Source: Novosphingobium resinovorum
GTDB taxonomy: Bacteria > Pseudomonadota > Alphaproteobacteria > Sphingomonadales > Sphingomonadaceae
Length of the DNA stretch: 64,000 bases
Direction: 5' to 3'
Assembly: GCF_027922145.1 (NCBI RefSeq)
Contig: NZ_BSFC01000002.1
Location: forward strand, 175,496-239,495
The notes beneath the pieces were generated by a model. The model did not search any database. It was not told the DNA's origin and saw nothing but the letters and a program-made list of their open reading frames with translations. Positions within the stretch are counted from its first letter, which is position 1. Every line of letters begins with the position of its first letter. The translations under genes were made by a program, and so were the position numbers. This document shows, piece by piece, positions 32,583-41,194 of the stretch.

Positions 32583-33590
32583 TCAGGCCGCCACGCGCTC
32601 GGCGCTTGCCGAGCGTGCCCAGGCGACTGCTTCCTCGATGTCCTCGGCGCGGTGCACCAGCGCAGACCCTTGCGTGAACGCATCCAGGAAGCGGGCAATT
32701 TTTCCGTAGTGGTTGTCCAGCACGGCATGGGGACGGCCGAGAAGCAGCGAAAGAATATGGACATGGAGTCGGTCGGTGACGATCGCCCGCCCTCGCGCCA
32801 GTTGTCGAAATCCGCGCTCGACCCGATGGCGCGCCGCAGCCTCGTAGGCGGATGCACGCGCGCTAGCGGGGGAAAGCGAGGTCCACGCGCGCATCACGCC
32901 ACCGGCCTTGGCGCGGCGCACGGCCGCCGTATCGTCGATCAGCCAGTCCTCGACGGTTGCATGATCGGGAAGCTTGTCGGATTGCGCACGTTCCTTGTCG
33001 GTGCGCAGCATGGCGAGCACGTCGATGGAGGGCGCCGCGCCGGATCGCGCCCCCATGGCAAAGGCACTGTCGGGGCAGAGTTCGACCGTGCAGTCGAAAT
33101 GGCGGCGGGCCAGCTCCAGAGAGGGAACGTCGCGCACCAGCAGGGTGAAGTCGGGGTGCGCGGCGATGATGCGCGCAGTCCGGTCTATCCTTGCCGGGTC
33201 GCCATAATGGATCGATTGGGGCAACTGGACGATCCGGCGATCCCGCAACCGCGCGATCACGTCCTCCCGAAATGTCTGGTGATGGTTCCAGATGTCGCCG
33301 AAGTTACCTCCTCCATGCAGGAATACGGTGCCTTCAGGCACCGCTGTACGCATCGCCTGTTCGTCGAAATTGTCGAATGCGCAGACGTAGCCGGGGCCTG
33401 CGCCACCAAGCGATTTCAGCAGTTGCACTTCACCCAGCCAGATGGCGGAATCTCCGACATTGGCATGGTTTGGAAAGTCCAGAAGTGAGAAACTTGAAGA
33501 AGCGTAAGGAGCTATCGTCGTCCACAGTCGTTTTTCGAGATGATCGATTGATGGATTAAAAGAATTTAATCGAGTATTCACGCGATTCAA
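32583..33590 (-). CDS. Polysaccharide pyruvyl transferase family protein, third copy
   Basis: The product has 335 residues and resembles ExoV/PssM-type ketal pyruvyl transferases. Motifs are LLDFPNHANVGDSAIWLGEV, VFLHGGGNFGDIWNHHQTFR, RIVQLPQSIHYGDPARIDR, FTLLVRDVPSLELARRHF, and GRAIVTDRLHVHILSLLLGR with the conserved TDRLH. Of the three family members in this locus it is the most canonical. It probably adds the pyruvate ketal that makes the polymer acidic. The first residues are encoded in AT-richer DNA containing a palindrome (33554-33571), so the promoter and start region may overlap. It is divergent from the flippase. Confidence 0.92.
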   Translation of the reverse strand: MNRVNTRLNSFNPSIDHLEKRLWTTIAPYASSSFSLLDFPNHANVGDSAIWLGEVQLLKSLGGAGPGYVCAFDNFDEQAMRTAVPEGTVFLHGGGNFGDIWNHHQTFREDVIARLRDRRIVQLPQSIHYGDPARIDRTARIIAAHPDFTLLVRDVPSLELARRHFDCTVELCPDSAFAMGARSGAAPSIDVLAMLRTDKERAQSDKLPDHATVEDWLIDDTAAVRRAKAGGVMRAWTSLSPASARASAYEAAARHRVERGFRQLARGRAIVTDRLHVHILSLLLGRPHAVLDNHYGKIARFLDAFTQGSALVHRAEDIEEAVAWARSASAERVAA

Positions 33591-33650
33591 ATCCCAATTA
33601 CATGAACTGGGTATTGTCTCGCATCTGCGGCAATTCTATTCAAGTCCGTT

Positions 33651-35156
33651 ATGGCAGGGCATCCGGAAATCGCAGGTGGCACTCGTTTGAGCCGGCGCGC
33701 CGCCGGTGCCGTGGGGTGGAGCGTGGTCCGTTTCGGTGGAGATCAGGTGTTCGGCTTCGTGGTCTTCGCCGCGTTGGCGCACCGACTGGATCCGGCGACC
33801 TTCGGTGTCTTCATCGTCGGTCTCGCCGTGGCGGAAGTGGGCAAGATAGTAGCGCAGGGCGGATTGGTCAGCAGCCTCTACCGTGCGCCAGAGATCACGC
33901 CGCGCCTTGCTGACACCGTGTTTTGGGGCAACCTCGGCATGGGAGTTCTGGTTGCGATCGCCTGCTTCGCGCTGCGCCATCCGCTGGCCAATGCCATGGG
34001 CAGTCCCGCCGCTGCGCCTGTCATTGCTGCGCTTGGCTGCGTTGTGCCGGTTTCTGCGGCAGGCGCTTCGCATATGAGTCGGACGCTTCGCGCCTTTGGC
34101 CATCGTGCGCTGGCGATCCGTTCGTTCGGCGCGGGGCTGATCGGTGGGACGCTCGCGCTGCTGTCAGCCCAGGCGGGGTGGGGGGTGTGGGCGCTGGTTG
34201 TACAGCGCTTTGCAAGCGAGGCGGTCGGTACGCTCGTTGCCTGGCATGCGTTTCGCTGGCGGCCGGGACTGCACTTCTCGTGGACGACGCTGCGGGCACA
34301 ATGGCGACTGGGCGTAGGCGTCGCCACTTCGCAATTGTTGCTCGTAGCGCTCAACCGCACGCAGGACATGATCCTGGGGCGAGCGACCGGGCCCGTAGGC
34401 GTGGGCGTCTATCGCACGGCGTGGAAGTCGATCGAAGTCGTCGCGCAGGGCGTGATCAGCCCGTTTGCCACTGTCGCGGTGCCGACGCTGGCCAAGCTGC
34501 GGCATGACATGCCTGCGTTTCGGCGCGGCTATGTGGAGATGGTTTCGGCCAGCGCGATGGTCGCCTTTCCCGCTATAGCGGGGATAGGCGTGCTCGCCGA
34601 CGCGCTGATACCCTTGTTGTTCGGCCCGCAGTGGGGCGAAAGCGTGCCGGTGGTGCGGGTACTGTGCCTGCTGGCACCGCCGTTCGCATTGAATTTCTTC
34701 GCCGATCCTGCACTGACGGTTCTCGGCAAGGCCGGGATCATGGTCAGGCTGGCCGGGATACAGCTTGCCCTTACCCTGCTGTTCTGCCTTGTCGCGGCGC
34801 CATACGGGCTTGTCTGGTTCGCGGTCGCCTACGTCATGCGGGCCTATGTGACGCTCGCGTTGCAACTGGCCCTGCTGCAGCGCGCCACCGGCGTTCTTGC
34901 ACGAGAGGTGCTGGGCGGGATCGCTCCGGCACTGGGAGCAGCGCTGGTCATGGCGATCGTCGTGTGGGGGACAGGCGATACGATGCCCGTGGAGGGAGAT
35001 TCCAGGAGCCTGGGTGCCCTGGCTCGCATAGCGTTCCTGGTGACGCAGGGCGGGCTTGTCTACGTGGCCGTCGTTCTGGCGTTCATGGGACGCTCGCGGC
35101 GCATGCAACTGGCGGCCTTCCTGCGTCGACTGCGCCTGCAGCGGCAACCGACCTGA
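33651..35156 (+). CDS. wzx: Wzx-type polysaccharide flippase (MATE/MOP superfamily)
   Basis: The product has 501 residues and about 12-14 hydrophobic spans. It starts GAVGWSVVRFGGDQVFGFVV and ALAHRLDPATFGVFIVGLAV, the usual first two helices of PST/Wzx translocases. LVALNRTQDMILGRATGPVG and ISPFATVAVPTLAKLR in the middle are also typical. It flips the undecaprenyl-diphosphate-linked repeat unit to the periplasmic face for Wzy polymerisation. It is convergent with wzy with only a 4-bp gap between stop codons. A gene symbol is used in the generic sense. Confidence 0.88.
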   Translation: MAGHPEIAGGTRLSRRAAGAVGWSVVRFGGDQVFGFVVFAALAHRLDPATFGVFIVGLAVAEVGKIVAQGGLVSSLYRAPEITPRLADTVFWGNLGMGVLVAIACFALRHPLANAMGSPAAAPVIAALGCVVPVSAAGASHMSRTLRAFGHRALAIRSFGAGLIGGTLALLSAQAGWGVWALVVQRFASEAVGTLVAWHAFRWRPGLHFSWTTLRAQWRLGVGVATSQLLLVALNRTQDMILGRATGPVGVGVYRTAWKSIEVVAQGVISPFATVAVPTLAKLRHDMPAFRRGYVEMVSASAMVAFPAIAGIGVLADALIPLLFGPQWGESVPVVRVLCLLAPPFALNFFADPALTVLGKAGIMVRLAGIQLALTLLFCLVAAPYGLVWFAVAYVMRAYVTLALQLALLQRATGVLAREVLGGIAPALGAALVMAIVVWGTGDTMPVEGDSRSLGALARIAFLVTQGGLVYVAVVLAFMGRSRRMQLAAFLRRLRLQRQPT

Positions 35157-35160
35157 AGAT

Positions 35161-36627
35161 TCAGGCCGTAGCCGCCGGGTAAGGCCACGGACCTTGGATG
35201 GCAGCCTTCCCGGAACGATGCCTGTCCCCGGGCTTGCCCCCGGTGCGTAACGCGATCGCGCTGCCGGACAGGACTGCGAAGGCAAGCCCGGGATCGCAGC
35301 TTGGCGACGACACCGAAGCGACGCCGATAGCCACGACGACCGACCATGCCGCGGCGGCTGCGACGTCGCGATCGCGATCCCCGCTGCGGCTCCAGGTCGA
35401 TGCCGCGAGCGGGGCGACGGCCCGAACGGCGTGGAGCACGAATGCGCAGGCGCCGACGATGCCGGTCGATCCCAGTATCGCCGTGGCAAGGCTTGACGAG
35501 CGGAACGAGCCCGGACCAATGCCAAGCCCGTGCGAGGTGATGAACGCTGTTATCCCTTGCCCCGCCCAGAACAACCGCTGCCTGCCGGAGAAGGATTCGG
35601 CTTTGTCCAGCGTCATGTGCTCCAGCAATCGGCGCATCGCTGCCGCAAGAGCAGGTTCGAGCACCAACAGCGCGCTGGCGAGGATACCGGCGGCGATGCC
35701 CGCGAGCGACAGCCACGCAAGCCGGTCGAGAGGCAGCAGGCGCGGGGTCGTGAGGGTGCGCAGCGCCATGAGCGCGCCGAACAGCACAAGCCCGACGTAG
35801 GCCGTAGATGAAGTGCTGGTGAGCAGGGCGACGGCGAGAAGCAACGCGGCCGCTCCGGTCCAGCGGGGCTCGACGCGGCGCAGCCAGCACTCGAAGGCGA
35901 AGACGAACCAGACTACGGCGAAGCTCGCAAAGGAGGACGCTTCGGGCCACAGGCCATTCATTCGCACGAAGCCGCCCCATTCGTGATCGAGCTGCGCGTA
36001 ATTGTTGTTGCGGAAGAAATGGAAAGCAGCTTCCGCAGGCGTCCCGCGCAGGATGACACCGGCAAAGCCGGACAGCGCATGGATAATGCCGATCACGGCG
36101 CCGGTGCGAGCCAGTATGCGCCCGCCATCCGGCCTGTGGCGCATTACTGCGTGGGTCGCCAGCGCCATCACCATCGTGCCGACCATGTACACGGCGGTCG
36201 TCAGGTTCTGCGTGGTGAAGCGCAGGGGTTCGGCGGCGAGGATCCGGCCGAGCTGGGTTCCGTACCGGGCGCGAATCTGGCCGCGGAGAGGGGTGACGTC
36301 GATCTCCCCGGCAAAGATACGCGGCAGAAGCAGTGCGGCAAGGACGCTGTAAGCGACGAAGACGATCAGCCAGACATTGCCGCGCAACGCCGAGCCGAGA
36401 TCGGCCGTCCCGACACCTCCGGGAGCCAGGCAGCGCAGCAGCAGGAAACCCAGCGCGAAGTGCGCGGGCGAGACCGACGATCCTCCCAGCGCCGTGAGAT
36501 TGATCGCTGCCGAGCCGCCCAGCAGCGTCGCGCATATCACCAGCACGAACAGTGCGCGCACCGATCCCAGGATGAACAGGGCGAGCGCGATGATCAGCTC
36601 GATCGCCCCGATGAGGGTCAGTTCCAT
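35161..36627 (-). CDS. wzy: O-antigen ligase/Wzy-type polymerase
   Basis: The product has 488 residues and about ten membrane spans (LTLIGAIELIIALALFILGS, ALFVLVICATLLGGSAAINL and others). The periplasmic loop contains HFFRNNNYAQLDHEWGGFVR and LWPEASSFASFAVVWFVFAF, where the WPEAS motif matches bacterial O-antigen polymerases. A second conserved part is ITSHGLGIGPGSFRSSSL. It would join repeat units into the chain in the Wzx/Wzy pathway. It lies 13 bp downstream of the GT4 gene and is likely in the operon wzc-GT-wzy. Confidence 0.88.
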   Translation of the reverse strand: MELTLIGAIELIIALALFILGSVRALFVLVICATLLGGSAAINLTALGGSSVSPAHFALGFLLLRCLAPGGVGTADLGSALRGNVWLIVFVAYSVLAALLLPRIFAGEIDVTPLRGQIRARYGTQLGRILAAEPLRFTTQNLTTAVYMVGTMVMALATHAVMRHRPDGGRILARTGAVIGIIHALSGFAGVILRGTPAEAAFHFFRNNNYAQLDHEWGGFVRMNGLWPEASSFASFAVVWFVFAFECWLRRVEPRWTGAAALLLAVALLTSTSSTAYVGLVLFGALMALRTLTTPRLLPLDRLAWLSLAGIAAGILASALLVLEPALAAAMRRLLEHMTLDKAESFSGRQRLFWAGQGITAFITSHGLGIGPGSFRSSSLATAILGSTGIVGACAFVLHAVRAVAPLAASTWSRSGDRDRDVAAAAAWSVVVAIGVASVSSPSCDPGLAFAVLSGSAIALRTGGKPGDRHRSGKAAIQGPWPYPAATA

Positions 36628-36640
36628 GTCCGTCTCCCCG

Positions 36641-37783
36641 TCACATTAACGATCGCAGTATCCCGGCGTCGAAGGCGGCGGGGGAAAAGCGGCGGGCCTG
36701 CAGCATGGCCAGTTCGGGTTCGAAGGAAGGTAGCCAGTCCTCGAACCTCGACACCGCTTCGGTGAGTGCCTCGACGGTCTGCTCATCGAAGAACAGTCCG
36801 GTCTGGCGGTCGACGACCGTGTCGAGAGCGCCGCCTTTCCCGAAGGCCAGTACCGGCCGTCCCGAGGCCATGACCTCGACCGGGACGATCCCGAAATCCT
36901 CCTCGGCGGTGAAGACGAATCCGCGGCAGCGCGCGTAGTGTCGGCGCAAGTTCGCGAAATCGAGCCGGGGGATGATCGTTACCGTAGGGCCCGCCATGCG
37001 GCGCAGGCTCGCGGCCATGGGCCCGTCCCCCACCACGGTCAGTGGCAAGCCGAGGCGGTTGAACGCTTCTACCGCAAGGTCCGGGCGCTTGTAGGGCACC
37101 AGTTGGCCCACCCACAGGTAGTTGTCGTCGACTTCGCGGGACAGGGCGAAGAGGTCCACATCGACGGGAGGGTGAACCACGGTCGAAGGCATTCGCCAGG
37201 CGCGTTCGATACGGCGCTGAATGAAGTGCGAGTTGGCGACGTAGCGGTCGACGCGCGAGGCGGATGCGACGTCCCAGGTGCGCAGGCGGTGGAACAGGAA
37301 GGGCATCACCGCACGGTTCAAAGGCCCGGTCCCTTCGCGATACTGGTGGTAGTGGTCCCACAAGTATCGCATCGGCGAATGGACGTAGCACACGTGAAGA
37401 GCGTCGGGATCGGTGATGACGCCCTTGGCCGGGCCGCTCTCGCTGCTGATGACCAGATCGTAGCCGCGCAGGTCCATTTCCTCGAGCGCCATGGGCATGA
37501 GCGGCAGGTATTTCTGGTAGTGCCGGCGCGCTCCGGGCAGCTTCTGGATGAAGCTGGTGGTCACCTTGCGCCCGGCGATGGTGCGCGAGACGCGCGCGGG
37601 ATCGTAGACGTGGGTGAAGATGTCGGCTTCGGGGAAAAGGCGCAGCAGCCGTTCGATTACCCGCTCCCCGCCGCGCATGGTGACCAGCCAGTAGTGCACG
37701 ATCGCCACCTTGCGGAAGCGCTGGCGGACATGGTGGAGCAGGCTGTCGTCGCCGTCCTCCGAGACCGGGCGCAGGTTAAGCAT
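36641..37783 (-). CDS. Glycosyltransferase family 4 protein (mannosyltransferase-like)
   Basis: The product has 380 residues. It has KVAIVHYWLVTMRGGERVIE near the start, DALHVCYVHSPMRYLWDHYH, and VDRYVANSHFIQRRIERAWR. The donor site covers DNYLWVGQLVPYKRPDLAVE through FGIVPVEVMASGRPVLAFGKG. This subgroup (with the HSPMRYLWD motif) includes mannosyltransferases of capsule and EPS assembly. The start overlaps the end of wzc by 8 bp, so it is co-translated with the kinase and followed by wzy. Confidence 0.9.
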   Translation of the reverse strand: MLNLRPVSEDGDDSLLHHVRQRFRKVAIVHYWLVTMRGGERVIERLLRLFPEADIFTHVYDPARVSRTIAGRKVTTSFIQKLPGARRHYQKYLPLMPMALEEMDLRGYDLVISSESGPAKGVITDPDALHVCYVHSPMRYLWDHYHQYREGTGPLNRAVMPFLFHRLRTWDVASASRVDRYVANSHFIQRRIERAWRMPSTVVHPPVDVDLFALSREVDDNYLWVGQLVPYKRPDLAVEAFNRLGLPLTVVGDGPMAASLRRMAGPTVTIIPRLDFANLRRHYARCRGFVFTAEEDFGIVPVEVMASGRPVLAFGKGGALDTVVDRQTGLFFDEQTVEALTEAVSRFEDWLPSFEPELAMLQARRFSPAAFDAGILRSLM

Positions 37784-39941
37784 AGTAGTCCTTGTACGCC
37801 TTGTAGAATGCGTTCTCGTCGAGGCCGAACGCGGCCTGCTTGCGCACGTCCACGCGGGTGAGGATTACCCCGGCAAGGCCGACCGCACCTTCCGGCAGCA
37901 GCCGGAGAAGCGAGCGGATCGCGGCTTCCGGTGTCCGGCGCCAGCGCGCGGCGATGACGGCGGCGTCGGCCTTGCCCAGCAGCAGCCGGGCATCGGCCAT
38001 CGGCAGTACCGGCGCGGTGTCCATGATGACGGCGTCGAAGCTCTGCGCGGTCGTAGCGAGCAGGGCGTCCATCGCGGGACCGGTGAGCAGCGCGTGGTCT
38101 TCTTCGCGCCCGGCGCTCAGCGGCAGGATCGAGAGCCTTGTACGCGGGTCGGTGACGATCGCGTCCTCCAGCCTGGCATCGCCGCGCAGCACTTCCAGCA
38201 GCCCGATGTCGCGCGTGCCGCCGACCCACCGGCTGACGCCCCGTCGCCGCACGTCGCAGTCGATGAGCAGGATCGCGTCCGTGGCCCCGTTTCCGTCGCC
38301 CGCCATCGACCGGGCGAGGCACAGGACCACGGTCGTCTTGCCCTCGGCAGGCAAGGCGGAAGTCACCGCTATGATCCGTGGATTCTCGACCGCGAAGGCG
38401 ATCGAGGCGCGCAAGTTGCGGAATGCCTCCGCGAAGGCCGAGCGTGGCTGATCGACGATTGCCTCAACAGGGGCGGCCAGCGCCCTGCGACCCGTGACCG
38501 AAGCCAGTTCGGGGATCGAGCACAAGTAGCGCAGCCCCAGACGCCTCTCGATCTCCTCGCCGGTGGCAAAACCGCTGAACATCAGTTCCGCCGCGATGGC
38601 GCAGGCAAGGCCAAGGCCGAGGCCGATCGCGCCGGCCAGCACCATGTTGAGCAGGACGTCGGGGCGGGCCGGCCTGTCGCTGGGCTGTGCCGGATGGAGT
38701 ACCCGGGCTTCCGGCTGACGGATGCCGATGCGGGCGGCAAGTTCCTTGTAGCGGCCGAGGTAGCTTTCGTAGAGCTGGCGCGAGGCCTGTGCCCGTTGAT
38801 CGAGGTCCTGGAGGTCGACCATGGCCATATTGTCCCGCCGAAGGGCGCCTTCGGATGCGTGCAGCGAACCAGAGAGCGAAGCCAGGCGACGCTCGGAAAC
38901 CGCTGCCCGGGCGGAGAGGTTCGACACCACGCGACCAATCTCCTCGGCGATCCGGGCATCCACAGATGCGAGCTGATTGCGCGCGCGAGCGAGGTCGGGG
39001 TGGCGCGGGCCGTACTTGCCGGAAAGCGAAGCGATCTCGGCGGCATATGCGGCCTGCTGCTGGCGCAAGGACGCGATCACAGGCGAGCCGAGCGATTCGC
39101 CGACATCCTCGCCGCTCGATCCCGAACCGAGTTGCTGTCGCGCTGTCGCCAGCCGGGCGGCATCTTCCGCTGCCTGCGCGCGGGCTGAAGTGACTTCCTG
39201 GTTGTAGGCGGAGATTTCCTGTTCGGTGAGCGAGCGGTCGCTGGTGCTCGGTAGGTCGTGCGCGAGGCGGTAACGGGAAAGCGTGGCGGCGTCGGCGGAT
39301 GCCTGCGCGCTTGCCTTGTCCATCCGTGCGCCGACTTCGCGCAGGGCACGAGTGTCGGCGGCATCCTTCTCGGTGACGCTGCCTTGCGTGTACTGCGCAG
39401 CGAAGGCGTTGGCGATGCGCGCCGCTTCCCGGGCATCCTCGCTCTCGAAACTGATCGAGAGCGTATAGGTCGCGCCGGAGCGGAAGGCGGAGACTCCGTC
39501 GGCGACATAGTCAATCGCTGCCTGTCGCGCTTCGGCGCCGCTGCGCCCGTCAGTGGCGAAGCGGCGGGCGAGAGCCAGGCGGTCGACCACGGCCGCGATG
39601 TTGGCGCTGGACGTGATGACCTCTACTTGCGTGTCGATCCAGGTCTCGCCCATGCCGCCCTGAGCGGCGAGACGATCCTCTTCGGTCAGGGGGGCGATCG
39701 GCTCGACTTTCGGGTCGAGCGTGACCTCGGCGGTCGAAAGGTAGGTGGGGGTCTGGGTTGTTGTGACGACAAAGCCAGCGGCGAGTGAAGTCAGGAGCGC
39801 TCCCAGTATGATGTGCCATCGACGACGCAGAAAGCCGATCAGGGCGCCGGGATCAATCCGGTCTGTATCGATGGCAAGGGCCGGTCGCGACACGGGAACG
39901 AGGGCGCCGGGCGGCGGCGCAAGGACGATAGGTTGATTCAC
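37776..39941 (-). CDS. wzc: Wzc-type polysaccharide co-polymerase with tyrosine autokinase domain
   Basis: The product has 721 residues. Two inner-membrane spans (WHIILGALLTSLAAGFVVTT and LLNMVLAGAIGLGLGLACAI) bracket a periplasmic Wzz domain with long coiled coils. The cytoplasmic BY-kinase has Walker A SALPAEGKTT, Walker A' ILLIDCDVRRRG, Walker B FDAVIMDTAPVL and the C-terminal tyrosine cluster FYKAYKDYYA. It controls chain length and, with Wza, export; cycles of tyrosine phosphorylation drive it. The GTG at 39941, after AGGGG, is taken as the start. Open frame further upstream has no family sequence. It is divergent from wza. Confidence 0.93.
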   Translation of the reverse strand: MNQPIVLAPPPGALVPVSRPALAIDTDRIDPGALIGFLRRRWHIILGALLTSLAAGFVVTTTQTPTYLSTAEVTLDPKVEPIAPLTEEDRLAAQGGMGETWIDTQVEVITSSANIAAVVDRLALARRFATDGRSGAEARQAAIDYVADGVSAFRSGATYTLSISFESEDAREAARIANAFAAQYTQGSVTEKDAADTRALREVGARMDKASAQASADAATLSRYRLAHDLPSTSDRSLTEQEISAYNQEVTSARAQAAEDAARLATARQQLGSGSSGEDVGESLGSPVIASLRQQQAAYAAEIASLSGKYGPRHPDLARARNQLASVDARIAEEIGRVVSNLSARAAVSERRLASLSGSLHASEGALRRDNMAMVDLQDLDQRAQASRQLYESYLGRYKELAARIGIRQPEARVLHPAQPSDRPARPDVLLNMVLAGAIGLGLGLACAIAAELMFSGFATGEEIERRLGLRYLCSIPELASVTGRRALAAPVEAIVDQPRSAFAEAFRNLRASIAFAVENPRIIAVTSALPAEGKTTVVLCLARSMAGDGNGATDAILLIDCDVRRRGVSRWVGGTRDIGLLEVLRGDARLEDAIVTDPRTRLSILPLSAGREEDHALLTGPAMDALLATTAQSFDAVIMDTAPVLPMADARLLLGKADAAVIAARWRRTPEAAIRSLLRLLPEGAVGLAGVILTRVDVRKQAAFGLDENAFYKAYKDYYA

Positions 39942-40059
39942 GCTGACACCACCCCTGTTTTCCGGCGGCGCTGCAATGGCCTGCTGGAATCGAGTGCAAT
40001 TTCGGCTGGTTTGCACTGGGCACGCAAGTAACAGTTGCGCGATTTCAAAAATGTAACGG

Positions 40060-40087
40060 TTTCAAATTTGAAATTAACGAAGTTAAT
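40060..40087. promoter_or_regulatory. Tandem palindromes in the wzc/wza divergent promoter
   Basis: TTTCAAATTTGAAA at 40060-40073 is a perfect 14-bp palindrome. It abuts ATTAAC-GAA-GTTAAT at 40073-40087, a perfect 6-3-6 palindrome. Both sit in the AT-rich 260-bp gap (39942-40201) between divergent wzc and wza, the likely switch point for exopolysaccharide export. They look like adjacent operator sites for a dimeric repressor or activator. No family consensus was recognised. Confidence 0.5.
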
Positions 40088-40201
40088 GGTGAAATAAATT
40101 ATTTATAACCTGAATTTCATTTTTGTAATTGGAGTATTCTGTGAGGGCCGGTTTTCATCGCCGTACTTGGTGCGATGCACGGCGAAATGGAGATTGGGCA
40201 A

Positions 40202-40798
40202 GTGTCGAAGGTCTGCAATCCGCATCGGCGCTTGATCGATGCCGTCGTGGCAAGCGTATTCGCTGTGCTCGTGCAGGGGTGCGCGACTTCGGGCGCCTCG
40301 CCCCTGACTGCGGCCGAAGCCCGCATGGGGATGGAGGCGTACCGCCTTGGAGCCGGCGACAAGGTGCGTGTCACCGTCTACAACGAACCCAACCTCTCCG
40401 GTGAGTACGCCTTGTCCAGCGCGGGCAGGATCGCTTTTCCGCTGGTCGGGACGATCGATGCCAACGGACAGACGGTGGAAGACCTGTCACGCATGCTGAC
40501 GAACCGGATCGCGGATGGTTACATGACTGACCCCAAGGTCAGCGTCGAAGTTCTGACCTACCGGCCCTACTATATTCTGGGTGAAGTCCAGAGGCCCGGG
40601 CAATATCCTTATGTCGCTGGCATGTCGGTCGAACAGGCCGTCGCAGCGGCGGGTGGTTTCAGCTATCGTGCGAATGCGCGGCGCGTGAACCTGCGTCGTG
40701 GGCCGCAACCAGGCGAAAAGTCGGTAGAACTCAACGCCGGACTGGTTGTTATGGTAATGCCGGGCGATACCATACGTATTCTGGAGCGGTACTTTTGA
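40202..40798 (+). CDS. wza: Wza-type polysaccharide export lipoprotein
   Basis: The product has 198 residues, shorter than E. coli Wza but normal for alphaproteobacterial EPS export proteins. The signal IDAVVASVFAVLVQGC has a lipobox ending in the lipidated Cys. The export domain follows (AYRLGAGDKVRVTVYNEPNL, GRIAFPLVGTIDANGQTVED) and a SLBB domain (YYILGEVQRPGQYPYVAGMS, EQAVAAAGGFSYRANARRVN). The GTG at 40202 is chosen because GGAG precedes it and it gives a positively charged signal start. ATGs at 40175 and 40187 would add acidic residues ahead of the signal. It forms the outer-membrane pore working with Wzc. Confidence 0.92.
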   Translation: MSKVCNPHRRLIDAVVASVFAVLVQGCATSGASPLTAAEARMGMEAYRLGAGDKVRVTVYNEPNLSGEYALSSAGRIAFPLVGTIDANGQTVEDLSRMLTNRIADGYMTDPKVSVEVLTYRPYYILGEVQRPGQYPYVAGMSVEQAVAAAGGFSYRANARRVNLRRGPQPGEKSVELNAGLVVMVMPGDTIRILERYF

Positions 40799-41194
40799 TA
40801 TTTTGAAATGGGTTCTTCGGGTAAGTAAAGCCAAGGCGTCGTGAATTGTGATGGCTCGGTCTCGAGCAGGACTTGAGTGTAATTTCAGTAACGAGCTGTC
40901 GTGTCCGTTGGGCAAAGGGGGCATGCGCCACTGTATCGAGCCGTGAGATGCAGTTTGAGCCAAAGTCCATGATGCTACCGCATGTGCTCAGGCGAGCTAT
41001 GGGATGCCACACATAATTCCCGGCGGATTAAGGGCGTGAAACTGGCGGATGGTCATAGGGACGTCGTGTGACGTTCAGCAGATGCTGGAGTGGAGCCGCC
41101 AGTAGTCGGATCAACGTGCCGGGGTCGCCTCTGTCCGCATCACGGCCATCGCCAACCGCATGCTTGTGGATTTACTGGTAACAGCGGGTCGGCA
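40799..41194. other. About 400-bp gap without a recognisable gene
   Basis: This stretch has lower GC and many stops in all frames, and no family A/B/C repeat. A short frame on the minus strand (40749-41012) shows no codon bias and overlaps wza. It probably holds the wza transcript end. Decayed coding sequence cannot be excluded. Confidence 0.5.

Noticed and set aside
40799..41194. Decayed transposase or pseudogene
   Set aside because: Stops occur in all frames and no motif of a transposase or other family was found; the lower GC alone is not enough evidence.
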